DNA of 47,812 nucleotides. Origin: Candidatus Gastranaerophilales bacterium. GTDB lineage: Bacteria > Cyanobacteriota > Vampirovibrionia > Gastranaerophilales > Gastranaerophilaceae. The number at the start of each line of letters is the position of its first letter. Positions within the stretch are counted from its first letter, which is position 1. Below the pieces are notes generated by a model, which worked only from the letters and a program-made list of their open reading frames with translations, was not told the origin of the DNA and did no database searches. The translations under genes and the position numbers were made by a program. The stretch spans positions 1 to 47,812 of the forward strand of contig CAJUPC010000017.1 of NCBI GenBank assembly GCA_910588555.1. The letters are read 5' to 3'. Shown one piece after another: positions 9,201 to 16,576 of the stretch.

Positions 9201-10376
9201 ATTGTTGATTTCAAGCTGTTCTTCACACAATCTGTCATAAGCTTTTATTAATTCTTTATCGCTTAACTTGTCGGCATTAACAAGTCTGTCGTCATAAATT
9301 TGAATATATGTGGGAGCTTTAGGGTCATATTTTTGGCTTGAAATTTTGATTTTGCCGTTATCAAGCTGTTCAAATTTGTAAGGTGAGTTTACGAGTCTGT
9401 GAGTAACATGCTTAGTATCTTTTCCGAAAACACCCATTCCAAGAGGAGCCTGGTCAAGGTTTGAAATATTAAACCAGTTAAAATACGGAGACTTGTCACC
9501 CCAGCGCAATACGTGTTTGAAGTGAATTCCTTCAAGACCCTCGTTTACGTAAGCACCGTCAGAAACCATGTTCATACCTTTTGCAAACATTTTTTTCTGA
9601 ACGGAAGTATAGTTATTGATGTTCCCGAGAGAATGCGCCATCTGGAAGCAGTTTTTGTTCCAGTAAGCGTGAGCAGAAAGAATGTCGTCAGTAAACAGAG
9701 GAGTTGTGATTATTCTTGTAAAATTATTAAGTTTGCCGTCGTCAAGGTCTTTTTCAATACCTGCAAGCGAGCCGCCTATTTTATTTGCAAAATTTTTGTT
9801 AGTCTTTCTTGCCTGTTCAATGTTTTTGTTTGGTACAATTTTGTTGTTGTCATCATAAACCCAAGAAACATTATTGATATCAGGAATGATAAGCTTCATT
9901 GCGCCGCCTTTTACCAATCCTGAATTTCGGTCTGTTATGATGTTATATATATCATGAGAGTTACCTGATGTTTGAGCTTCATTAATCATCATACCCGCAT
10001 CCAGCATGTATTTTGGAGAGTCATTATGATTGTTTTTTGGATAGAGTTTGTAGTGATAAGCAAACGCATCGTCGGAGCTTAGCCCGTAATCTCTTGCTAA
10101 ATTCACCGTTACGGGTTTCCCGTTTTCAAGTTTAATTTCTGTAGTATTATCGGAGTTTTCTAAAAGTGCATTGTAGTTTTCAAGTATACCTGTTGTGAAG
10201 TAGTTTCCGTCTTTGTCTTTTTCTACAGAAAAAAGTTCTAAATAACAGTCAAATTTGCTGTCATCATAAGCGTAGTTAAATTCAAATTCTTTTTTACCGT
10301 AATCGGATTTTACGGGTTTGTATCCCTCAAATTGCACATTATTGCTTAATTTCAGCTGATTTAAATTTACTTTCAC
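6246..10376 (-). CDS. Giant GH13 alpha-amylase-superfamily-like protein
   Basis: A 1376-residue protein with a GH13-like catalytic core in its second half. RIDATKDI matches conserved region II with nucleophile Asp811, AAEVTDEGEI gives acid/base Glu859, AGNHDKCRA gives Asp964, and GNPTLFAGDEYG resembles the later conserved segment. All three catalytic carboxylates appear present, so it probably acts on alpha-glucans or a related sugar polymer; the substrate cannot be read. There is no signal peptide, so it may be cytoplasmic. The N-terminus carries the motif NNVQFEGYK seen in other proteins here. About 1376 residues is far longer than typical amylases (roughly 450-700), and residues 100-780 are only weakly recognisable. 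The start is GTG, with AAGGAG 7 nt upstream. Confidence 0.75.
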   Translation of the reverse strand: MKVNLNQLKLSNNVQFEGYKPVKSDYGKKEFEFNYAYDDSKFDCYLELFSVEKDKDGNYFTTGILENYNALLENSDNTTEIKLENGKPVTVNLARDYGLSSDDAFAYHYKLYPKNNHNDSPKYMLDAGMMINEAQTSGNSHDIYNIITDRNSGLVKGGAMKLIIPDINNVSWVYDDNNKIVPNKNIEQARKTNKNFANKIGGSLAGIEKDLDDGKLNNFTRIITTPLFTDDILSAHAYWNKNCFQMAHSLGNINNYTSVQKKMFAKGMNMVSDGAYVNEGLEGIHFKHVLRWGDKSPYFNWFNISNLDQAPLGMGVFGKDTKHVTHRLVNSPYKFEQLDNGKIKISSQKYDPKAPTYIQIYDDRLVNADKLSDKELIKAYDRLCEEQLEINNHNDTVVPYSFRINPETYKKNIELLNEYNQKAKADKDPVVDLKSALGTRMVSHFEYFGLDGKHEGGFETWDANVDIARLAFVTSHAETQNLKNIPDTNKREAQKRLMEHKHFEVQDYAVSAGKYWTQKTNRILNLNAAQHLKNINGKNADEIFEKITKQADGKVFPKDLDVTKEIVKNVLNNRYELKGAKSKESFDDIMLRGLMDTPLDSIEIGDDIAAVFASPFISKRAGNEAQLGLSRFDMYQQKNPHLLPEYEYAYKQADKMYLTEMSNLAKDILKTVEDKLPKENMLHDEKGNPTAYAKYILPHLTSEIARFAIIKSISPKAEFKSDNETGELSYNYKDLKNTSLLSIGIIADSPEDEALSLISKVKNGIKKINNSDKEKLADALFKSIKGTNVESFKLAEMIVNRSGAGLDWRIDATKDIADIESVRRQKTDFTNTWNSVIKFWSKFTDGVKEYHPAAYIAAEVTDEGEIYGKGSGYKSGSRFSNVNEAVKKLINEAGFTTTANYTHFSSDITKIFGKLFDYDGASSPEKGYMHGTTILEQLIGGGNFLNFGPLETILYSYTFAGNHDKCRALEGFATDMDMVYTDLSEQSNFEYRNRAYKLLKGIGYGTEPDPNAVNNYDFRRVSNLAIAKAESISSGMGKATNQIGMDAGRSHYIYEQMIEALKNITNGRHKGKLFEADGFGSKDYNFAVDTVLDEMDFIAPDTKARLTKDERKKLKDKALENIIDPAMSRLLGQTKFLTALVGNPTLFAGDEYGSTGYETTSKNIYLQNRNIIRDDWADPKSPEYKEFVKRHKDYMDYQFNLRTRKELHPLNDGTPIALKEQKAYLNDGRETTVSALLRHSTDGAMTISVFNTEGLNHKFDEYYRPAEIKLNSIDLTEGRDGRAGVVAGLKAGTKFVNANDKNDIYYVNGNNQLTRAEGTDRKPIGPITINDSTLVLYHEPTFTGRRSMYNAQYHFTSNPYQKKQQAVTGSKLAVIK

Positions 10377-10400
10377 GTCAAAACTCCTTCTGCTCTATTT

Positions 10401-10430
10401 ATAATGCCTATGAATATATTTTTTTGTCAA
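10401..10430 (-). promoter_or_regulatory. Putative promoter of the GH13-like gene
   Basis: A perfect minus-strand TTGACA (10425-10430) and CATTAT (10401-10406) are separated by 18 bp, upstream of the AAGGAG-GTG start. The -10 element is imperfect. Confidence 0.45.
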
Positions 10431-10485
10431 GTAAATGGCTTTTATTAACAAATTTTTACATAGTTTTTTATATATGTTATGTTCT

Positions 10486-10494
10486 TGTTATAAT
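10486..10494 (+). promoter_or_regulatory. Extended -10 promoter of ahcY
   Basis: TGTTATAAT reads as an extended -10 (TGn plus TATAAT), about 50 nt before the ahcY start. No good -35 is visible, as is common with extended -10 promoters. The 5' leader of about 45 nt ends in a normal Shine-Dalgarno. Confidence 0.55.
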
Positions 10495-10545
10495 TTTGTT
10501 TGAAAAAACTATCATTATTATTGGTGGCGAAAAAAGGAGAAAATA

Positions 10546-11811
10546 ATGCTAATGACCGAAATAAAATGCGATATTAAAGATATTAATCTTGCCGAACAGG
10601 GTAAAAATCAAATCGAATGGGCGTTTAAAGATATGCCTGTTTTGAGAACAATTCAGGAAAGATTTATTAAAGAACAACCGTTTAAAGGTTTAAAATTGTC
10701 TGCCTGCTCTCACGTTACAAAAGAAACAGCCGCTTTATGCGTTGTAATGAAATCAGGCGGTGCCGATGCTGTTCTTGTTGCTTCAAATCCGCTTTCAACT
10801 CAGGACGATGTTGCAGCAGCTCTTGTAAAATATTATGATATACCTGTTTTTGCAATTGCAGGTGAAAGTGTTGAAACTTACAAATCTCATATTCAGGAAG
10901 CTATTTCGCACAATCCTGATTTGATTATTGAAGACGGATGTGACCTTGTTTCTATGCTTCACGATCATTATCCCGAAATTGCTTCAAAAGTTATCGGTTC
11001 TACAGAAGAAACAACTACAGGTATTATAAGACTTCAAGCAATGGAAAAAGAAGGTAAATTGATGTTCCCTGCTGTCGGAGTTAATACAAGTTTGACAAAA
11101 CACCTATATGATAACAGATACGGTACAGGTCAAAGTTCTATTGACGGTATTTTACGTGCCGCAAATATTCTTATTGCAGGAAAAACAGTTGTAATTTCAG
11201 GTTACGGCTGGTGCGGTAAAGGTTGTGCATTGAGAGCTAAAGCTCTTGGCGCAAACGTAATCGTATGCGAAGTTGACCCTCTTAAAGCTCTTGAAGCTGT
11301 TATGGAAGGCTACAGAGTTATGCCTATTGCAAAAGCAGCTCTTGAAGGCGATATTTTCTTAACAGTAACGGGTGACAAACACGTTGTTGATGTTCCTCAT
11401 CTTTTGACAATGAAAGACGGTGCATTTGTTGCTAACGCAGGTCACTTTGATTGGGAAGTTAATGTTAATGACTTAAAAGCTTATACTACAGAAATTAAAC
11501 AAATCAGACCGTCATTACAGGAATACAAATTGAATAACGGAAAATCAATTTATGTTCTTGCAGAAGGAAGACTTGTAAACCTCGGTGCAGCAGAAGGACA
11601 TCCCGCAAGCGTTATGGATATGAGTTTTGCAAATCAGGCTCTCGGTATGGAATACATTGTTAAAAACAAAGGAAAACTTGAAAATAAATTGCATACACTC
11701 CCTCATGAAGTTGATGTCAAAATCGCTGAATTGAAACTTAAATCAATGGGGGTTGAAATCGATACACTGACTGCAGAGCAGGAAAAATATTTAAACAGCT
11801 GGAAATTTTAA
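10546..11811 (+). CDS. ahcY: Adenosylhomocysteinase (S-adenosylhomocysteine hydrolase)
   Basis: AhcY reversibly cleaves S-adenosylhomocysteine to adenosine and homocysteine, removing the product inhibitor of methyltransferases; it uses tightly bound NAD. The 421-residue sequence shows ACSHVTKETAALC and ASNPLSTQDDVAAAL of the substrate domain, the NAD-binding GYGWCGKGCALRAKALGA, and HPASVMDMSFANQALG near the C-terminus. The first ATG is preceded by GGAG 8 nt upstream. It is monocistronic, lying between a divergent GH13-like gene and a strong terminator. Confidence 0.96.
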   Translation: MLMTEIKCDIKDINLAEQGKNQIEWAFKDMPVLRTIQERFIKEQPFKGLKLSACSHVTKETAALCVVMKSGGADAVLVASNPLSTQDDVAAALVKYYDIPVFAIAGESVETYKSHIQEAISHNPDLIIEDGCDLVSMLHDHYPEIASKVIGSTEETTTGIIRLQAMEKEGKLMFPAVGVNTSLTKHLYDNRYGTGQSSIDGILRAANILIAGKTVVISGYGWCGKGCALRAKALGANVIVCEVDPLKALEAVMEGYRVMPIAKAALEGDIFLTVTGDKHVVDVPHLLTMKDGAFVANAGHFDWEVNVNDLKAYTTEIKQIRPSLQEYKLNNGKSIYVLAEGRLVNLGAAEGHPASVMDMSFANQALGMEYIVKNKGKLENKLHTLPHEVDVKIAELKLKSMGVEIDTLTAEQEKYLNSWKF

Positions 11812-11840
11812 AAAAAGCGGGATTTTAATCCCGCTTTTTT
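11812..11840 (+). terminator. Intrinsic terminator after ahcY
   Basis: AAAAGCGGGAT and ATCCCGCTTTT form a stem of about 11 bp with loop TTTA, immediately after the stop codon and followed by a run of T. Confidence 0.9.
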
Positions 11841-11842
11841 TA

Positions 11843-12032
11843 GGGACTTATATACAAGTTTACAAAGAAATAGTTCCAACCCGTCTGCTGAACTCGTTTG
11901 ACAAAGGGAACAACCGCAACGCAGTGAGCTTTGTGACCCTGTCCCAAGGCGGACAGCATCTTTAATATACGAGACCCTGAAACAAGTTCAGGGTGACGTA
12001 TAGAGGTGATTTTGAACTTGTATATAAGGCCC
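11843..12032. mobile_element. MITE-like non-coding element with 18-bp terminal inverted repeats
   Basis: The segment is bounded by GGGACTTATATACAAGTT (11843-11860) and AACTTGTATATAAGGCCC (12015-12032), inverted repeats with one mismatch in 18. It has no plausible ORF. Inside it a second long palindrome (11966-12002) pairs TATACGAGACCCTGAA with TTCAGGGTGACGTATA with two mismatches around loop ACAAG. The interior (ccgtctgctgaactcg, accgcaacgcagtgag) is clearly more GC-rich than its surroundings. Size, termini and lack of coding capacity fit a miniature inverted-repeat element or a structured intergenic repeat. It sits between the ahcY terminator and the promoter of the phase-variable pilin gene. 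No target-site duplication is obvious. Confidence 0.6.
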
Positions 12033-12044
12033 TTTTTTTAAGGC

Positions 12045-12072
12045 TTGAAAATTTTTGAAAATAGTTTATAAT
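12045..12072 (+). promoter_or_regulatory. Promoter of the G-tract pseudopilin gene
   Basis: TTGAAA (12045-12050), a 16-bp spacer and TATAAT (12067-12072) lie 27 nt before the ATG, which also has GGAG 5 nt upstream. The gene is equipped for expression even though its frame is broken. Confidence 0.65.
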
Positions 12073-12099
12073 AATCATGTAAATACGAAAGGAGCAAGT

Positions 12100-12806
12100 A
12101 TGAACAAAGAATTATTTAAAAATGTCGGGGGGGGGGCACTCTAAGCTCCTCTTGCCTTCCTGTCTTCCGTAAATGCGTAGCATTTACGCTAGCTGAATTA
12201 CTCGTCACCCTCGGTATTATCGGCGTTGTTGCGGCGTTGACTATACCGTCATTAATTCAAAATTACAAAAGAAAAATATACAGTACCAGATTGAAAGAAA
12301 CATACAGTATTTTATCTCAGGCTATAAAGTTATCAGAAATTGATAACGGACCGTCTTCAACATGGATAAGAGCCAGGGGAGATAATTATACTGACGGTCA
12401 ATATGATGATAATAAAAATACTGTGCATTGTTATAATTTCTTTATGAAATATCTTGCACCGTATATAAAATCTGATGCTTCCGACAAAAATCTTACAAGC
12501 AGAGGATATAAACTCCCAAATGGTGTAAGAATTTTTATGCATAACGGAGATAATATGGATTTGTATGTGTATGTAGACAAACTAAACCATCATGGCGCAG
12601 ATGTACATTATTTCGCTGTCAAACCGTCAGGCGGTCTGCAGGTTGGATACGGAACAAGTGCCGATGATAGAGAGGTTTTAAAGAGATTATGCAAAAGCAG
12701 TTACAGTAATGGAACTTACGGTGTAAATACCAATTGGCCTTATTGTACAGGTTTGTTGCTACGTGATAATTGGGAGTTTAAAGATGATTTTCCGTTAAAA
12801 TTATAA
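12100..12806 (+). CDS. Pseudopilin, frame-disrupted at a G10 tract (probable phase-variable OFF state)
   Basis: A strong promoter, GGAG and an ATG at 12100 begin MNKELFKNVGGG, but this frame hits TAA at 12142 just after ten G residues. The pilin core is in another frame: residues KCVAFTLAELLVTLGIIGVVAAL at about 12174-12240, then a globular domain ending NWEFKDDFPLKL at 12806. With 11 G (or 8) the two parts join as a leader of about 32 residues ending CVA before the FTLAE processing site. The globular part has no other damage. This fits slipped-strand phase variation, though an indel error in the assembly or a true pseudogene is possible. If in frame, the product is a membrane-anchored pseudopilin like the one at 5293-5937. 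The core ORF alone starts only at an implausible TTG (12237) inside the hydrophobic helix. Confidence 0.75.
12127..12136 (+). repeat. Poly-G tract (10 G) in the pilin leader
   Basis: Ten consecutive G residues flanked by TGTC and CA lie in the pilin leader. G10 leaves the start codon out of frame with the FTLAE core, while G8, G11 or G14 restores it. Homopolymers this long are prone to slippage. Confidence 0.9.
12168..12188. repeat. Perfect inverted repeat over the prepilin cleavage site
   Basis: CGTAAATGC and GCATTTACG form a perfect 9-bp stem with a 3-nt loop (GTA). It covers codons R-K-C-V-A-F-T around the predicted prepilin peptidase site, inside the frame-disrupted pilin gene. Confidence 0.7.
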
Positions 12807-12813
12807 TAATATG

Positions 12814-12842
12814 TTGAATTATTGTAATATAGCTGATATAAT
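12814..12842 (+). promoter_or_regulatory. Promoter of plsY
   Basis: TTGAAT (12814-12819), a 17-bp spacer and TATAAT (12837-12842) preceded by TGA form a good extended promoter, 23 nt before the plsY ATG. Confidence 0.65.
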
Positions 12843-12865
12843 ATACTGCAAAGAGGAGAGAAATT

Positions 12866-13471
12866 ATGGAAAAGATTTTTGAATTAATTGCAGTTGTATT
12901 AAGTGCATATATTATAGGTTCAATTCCGACAGGATATATTATTGTTAAACTTTTTACGGGCCAGGACATTCGCACGATTGGTTCGGGTTCGACAGGTGCA
13001 ACAAATGTAAAACGAGTAATGGGCAAAAAATGGTTTTTTATAACAATGCTTTTGGATGCTTTCAAAGGCGCTTTGCCTGTTATATTGGCGGCAATGTTTG
13101 CAAAAACCTTTACCGATATTGGTCTGTTACCTGTGCTTGCTGCAGTTGCAGTAATTCTTGGTCACAGCAAATCGATTTTCCTTAAATTTACAGGCGGAAA
13201 ATCTGTAGCGTCAGGCGTTGGTACAATTCTTGCTTTAAACTGGCAGGTTGGTTTGCTAATTGCCGTAATTTGGTCTGTAGTAACTTTCTTTACAAGATAT
13301 GTTTCTGTCGGCTCTATGATAGCTCTTGCAATTTCTCCGTTTTTAATGTGGGCGTTTAAGGCTCCTGCGGCCTATATTGCCTATTGTGCTCTCGGTGCAT
13401 TGTATATAATTTGGTTACACCGCTCAAATATTCAAAGACTTATTAAGGGTGAAGAAAATAAGGTAAGATAA
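12866..13471 (+). CDS. plsY: Glycerol-3-phosphate acyltransferase PlsY
   Basis: PlsY transfers the acyl group of acyl-phosphate to glycerol-3-phosphate, the first acylation of bacterial phospholipid synthesis, in the inner membrane. The 201-residue protein has about five membrane segments and the family motifs GSIPTGYI, GSGSTGATNVKRVMGKK, LDAFKGALPV, LGHSKSIFLKFTGGKSVASG and the C-terminal LWLHRSN-like IIWLHRSNIQRL. AGAGGAG lies just upstream of the ATG. It acts before the PlsC-type enzymes encoded at 21596-22961. A small membrane protein gene follows after 1 bp. Confidence 0.95.
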   Translation: MEKIFELIAVVLSAYIIGSIPTGYIIVKLFTGQDIRTIGSGSTGATNVKRVMGKKWFFITMLLDAFKGALPVILAAMFAKTFTDIGLLPVLAAVAVILGHSKSIFLKFTGGKSVASGVGTILALNWQVGLLIAVIWSVVTFFTRYVSVGSMIALAISPFLMWAFKAPAAYIAYCALGALYIIWLHRSNIQRLIKGEENKVR

Positions 13472-13472
13472 A

Positions 13473-13682
13473 ATGGATTTTACTACTCTTTTAATTGGAC
13501 TGGGCGTAATTATTGCGCTATTTATAATCGGTAAAATATTTGCAATTCTGACAAAAATATTTTTTATAATTATTCTTGTTGCCGCAATTGCTGTTGGAAT
13601 TTTCTTTTGGCAGAATAATAAAGAAGATGTTCAAAATAAAACAGGGTATGGAATTGAATTTCTTAGTTATTCTTGTTTATGA
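13473..13682 (+). CDS. Small membrane protein, hypothetical
   Basis: A 69-residue protein of unknown function starting 1 bp after the plsY stop and therefore probably cotranscribed. Residues 4-27 (TTLLIGLGVIIALFIIGKIFAIL) and 29-48 (KIFFIIILVAAIAVGIFFW) are two hydrophobic spans, followed by a short hydrophilic tail with NNKEDVQNK. Its end overlaps the convergent hypothetical gene by 20 bp. Position and lack of stops support a real gene; no family is recognised. Confidence 0.6.
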   Translation: MDFTTLLIGLGVIIALFIIGKIFAILTKIFFIIILVAAIAVGIFFWQNNKEDVQNKTGYGIEFLSYSCL

Positions 13683-14157
13683 GATGTTCACCAAGCAAAA
13701 CACCGCCGATTACTCCGAGGACTAGTCCGGCTCCTTTCAATGCTTTTAATGCAATTTTTCTCGGAGCGGTTTCTTTAATATTTTTGATTTCTTCTTTATG
13801 AGTATTTTTAATATTTAATAAAATTCCTTTAATATTATCTCCATATTCATTTATAATATTTTGCATATTTTTTTGAAGAGGTCTTAATGGCATTAACTTT
13901 TCTAAATCTATAGCTCTTGATAAATCTTTTTCATTAGTAGATTTTATAGCATCTCCCAAACTTTTATTAATATCATAAAAATATTTTAAACTCGTTTTGT
14001 AAGACTGTTTTTGTTCTAGAAGCGTTTTTCTTGTGTTGTATACTTCTTTACCGCCAAGTGTAGCCGCGCCGATAATAGTTGCGGCAGTTGCTTTTTTCAT
14101 TGATAAAAAAGAATTGTTGTTTTTGTTATCATGTGATTGAATTGCAGTAACTGTCAT
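13663..14157 (-). CDS. Hypothetical protein with two hydrophobic segments
   Basis: A 164-residue protein that I do not recognise. Residues 1-17 are polar and Asn-rich (DNKNNNSF), followed by a hydrophobic stretch KATAATIIGAATLGG, a long charged helical middle (LLNIKNTHKEEIKNIKETAPRK) and a hydrophobic, Gly-rich C-terminal span ALKGAGLVLGVIGGVLLGEHL. It starts 4 bp after the 773-residue gene, so both are probably one operon. The short N-terminal tail resembles the NxxF-type tails on other orphan proteins in the window. No Shine-Dalgarno is clear, suggesting coupled translation. Confidence 0.6.
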   Translation of the reverse strand: MTVTAIQSHDNKNNNSFLSMKKATAATIIGAATLGGKEVYNTRKTLLEQKQSYKTSLKYFYDINKSLGDAIKSTNEKDLSRAIDLEKLMPLRPLQKNMQNIINEYGDNIKGILLNIKNTHKEEIKNIKETAPRKIALKALKGAGLVLGVIGGVLLGEHLINKNN

Positions 14158-14161
14158 AATT

Positions 14162-16483
14162 TTATTCTTTAATCATTTTGTCTAATACGCTTTTGTTTGT
14201 GAAGTTTACGGGTTGTGCAACCGGTTCAGGTGCAGTTTTTGGAGCAACTTCGTAAGATTTAATTGAGCGTTTGCCTGTAAGGCGTTTCATAAAGTTGAAG
14301 TATGATTTTTTGAACCCTGTTGCGTTATTTTGTTTGTTTTCAAGTTCGATTAACTCATCACGTGAATGAGTTCCAATCGGTACTCCAACAGACGCTCTGG
14401 TCAGCCATTCACCCATTGTTGTGTTTGTCAATGTAATCCAGCTCATTCCGAATAATGATTTGTTGTACTGATTTCTAAGTGTGCTGTTAAACAGGTCAAT
14501 CAATAGTGTTTGATAGAATAATCTTGAACCTTCTTGTACAAATCTTTCCGTGAATTTTGTTTTTGCACCGTCAACATCGTTGCCGTTTGATTTTAACATT
14601 ACCATATTGTAGTTGTCTGTCATCAAGAACCAGATTGTTGCAATTGAAGCAGCTGTTTTGGCAAGGTTTGAAAGTTCGCTGTTTGATAGATTGGACATCG
14701 TATCTGCGTTAAACGCTTTCATAATATTATCTCTTACGTAGCTTTCGAATTTTTCAGGAGAGAAGTTTTTCTTTAATGCTTCTTTTCCAATATTATCAAT
14801 ACTTTTTGCAAGTGAAGCAATGTCGGATTTACGTAATTCTTCTATGCTGTTTTTTGCTACTTCTTGTGAAACATTTCCTTTATTCAAATATTTTTGTACC
14901 GGTTTTACAACTTTCATTACAAGATTGAATGGAAGAGTTACGGTGTTCCACGCAAATTTAAAAGGTGCTATCACAAAGTTTACAAGCGGTTTGATTTTTT
15001 TATCTTTTTTACCAAGATTTATTAAATTGCCGTCCATTGTAGTTTCTGCGACAGCTCTGTATTTGTTTGCAAGTTCTTTAAAGCCGTTTTCTTCAAGACG
15101 TGTTGTAATTTTATCAAATGTTGATTTTTCGATAGTGTAATTTGAAATTTCTGTTATATTTTTATAATGCTTTTTGAAAAATCCTGTGAATGCTTTCCAC
15201 TGATTTTCAACAGCAGGGATTTTTCTCAATCCTTTTACACCGAAACCGCCTGCAATAATTACTGCCGAAGCTTTCATTACAGTGTCGAAAGACAGCAGCG
15301 GTTTTTGTTGTTTTTCTTTGTCTTCTTTATTATTTGATGCTTTAAACGATAAATCCGGCTTGATTTGCGCTTCTGGAGCGTGATTTTTTTCATTTTCTGC
15401 TCTTGCTTCTCCGGGGGTTAATCTTGTAATGTGTTTTCCGTTGATTAAACGTGAGAATGCTTCTGTTGTTAGAGTTGTTGCACCGGTCATTAAGAAAATT
15501 CCGAGTGCAGAGTTGTTTATATATTTTTGAAGAGCACCAAGGGTAATCAATGTAATATATGCGTTGAAGCCTATTCTTGCAGCTTCTTGTTTAAATCTTA
15601 CTTTTTGTTCTTGTTTTGCGGCTTTGTTGTCGTCATCCATCATTCTTGAAAGGTTATATGCGTCGTTTGCAAGGAATATTGCAGGAGGCAAACCTGAAAC
15701 AAGTCTGTTTAATGAGCGTTCATGTTTGGTATCATATTGGCCTTTTGACGGGTCAAATGTTTTGACAGACTGTTGGAACATTTTTGATGCGATTTCTTCT
15801 GTAGATTTGTCTTTTAATTTTGATGAAATTTCAAAAAGACCGCGTAATGAATTCACTTGAGCATCAACTTTTGAACGCTGTCTGATATTTTTAAAGAATG
15901 GTTGCTGCTGAGTTTTTTCAGCCCAGTTTTGCAGCGGTTTGATTTTTCCTGCTAAACCTACTACACCGTTTAATATATCTGCAGGGAGAATTTTAAAAGG
16001 ATAAACAAGACCGTCCCATATTAATTGAGAAATAGTTTTCTTATAAAGAGTTATTTGGTCGCCGTCAACGTGAATGAATTTTTTTGCAAGCGGTGATTTT
16101 TTCAAATGTTCAAAATGCTTATCTATAATTGACGGTTCAATTCCTGATTTTTCTTTAATGAATTTTGAAAATTCCGAAATGCTGTATTTTCCTGCTTCTT
16201 TATATGCCGGAGCAAATCTTAATGCTAAACCTGTTGCGGCTAGAACTCCGAAAGTTGCAAGAAGCGGTTTCATTTTGTCTTCTTTTTTGGGGATGGGTTT
16301 TTGTTTATTGTCTCCCATAAAAGAAAGACCTTTAAAAGATAAATCTTGATGATTACTTTTTAAAGGTCTCTCGTTTATTAAATTATTCGACATGAACTCG
16401 GAAGGAACACGTTTGGGGGATAATTCTCCCCCCGCTTTTTTTCGTTGTTTGACTGTATCGTACGTTAATTTTGTTACTAACAT
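14162..16483 (-). CDS. Hypothetical membrane-associated protein made of two homologous halves
   Basis: A 773-residue protein of unknown function. It appears to be an internal duplication of units of about 330 residues. Each begins with an LSFK motif (Phe50 and Phe380) and then a KPLL plus hydrophobic Gly/Ala segment. Later both contain a matching block: FLANDAYNLSRMMDDDNK in the first and FLMTDNYNMVMLKSNGND in the second, then RFKQEAARIGFNAYITL versus RFVQEGSRLFYQTLLID, and NNSALGIFLMTGATTLTTEAFSRL versus NKSLFGMSWITLTNTTMGEWLTR. Several hydrophobic spans suggest membrane association, but there is no classical signal peptide. The ATG at 16483 follows GGAAGG at about 10 nt. It heads an operon with the 164-residue gene. 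Confidence 0.72.
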   Translation of the reverse strand: MLVTKLTYDTVKQRKKAGGELSPKRVPSEFMSNNLINERPLKSNHQDLSFKGLSFMGDNKQKPIPKKEDKMKPLLATFGVLAATGLALRFAPAYKEAGKYSISEFSKFIKEKSGIEPSIIDKHFEHLKKSPLAKKFIHVDGDQITLYKKTISQLIWDGLVYPFKILPADILNGVVGLAGKIKPLQNWAEKTQQQPFFKNIRQRSKVDAQVNSLRGLFEISSKLKDKSTEEIASKMFQQSVKTFDPSKGQYDTKHERSLNRLVSGLPPAIFLANDAYNLSRMMDDDNKAAKQEQKVRFKQEAARIGFNAYITLITLGALQKYINNSALGIFLMTGATTLTTEAFSRLINGKHITRLTPGEARAENEKNHAPEAQIKPDLSFKASNNKEDKEKQQKPLLSFDTVMKASAVIIAGGFGVKGLRKIPAVENQWKAFTGFFKKHYKNITEISNYTIEKSTFDKITTRLEENGFKELANKYRAVAETTMDGNLINLGKKDKKIKPLVNFVIAPFKFAWNTVTLPFNLVMKVVKPVQKYLNKGNVSQEVAKNSIEELRKSDIASLAKSIDNIGKEALKKNFSPEKFESYVRDNIMKAFNADTMSNLSNSELSNLAKTAASIATIWFLMTDNYNMVMLKSNGNDVDGAKTKFTERFVQEGSRLFYQTLLIDLFNSTLRNQYNKSLFGMSWITLTNTTMGEWLTRASVGVPIGTHSRDELIELENKQNNATGFKKSYFNFMKRLTGKRSIKSYEVAPKTAPEPVAQPVNFTNKSVLDKMIKE

Positions 16484-16576
16484 ATTTCTTTTTCCTTCCC
16501 GTCACTTATTTTTAATCGAACAAAATTTTTTGACAAGTCCATGATGTAAAAAAATTTACAATATTTCATAATTTAT

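Noticed and set aside
9513..9923. Long plus-strand ORF (136 codons) opposite the GH13-like gene
   Set aside because: It lies fully antisense to a gene with clear motifs, has no ribosome site and a cysteine/phenylalanine-rich composition typical of reverse-complement shadows.
10495..10545. S-adenosylhomocysteine riboswitch before ahcY
   Set aside because: The leader is only about 45 nt and AT-rich, with no pseudoknot-forming GC blocks.
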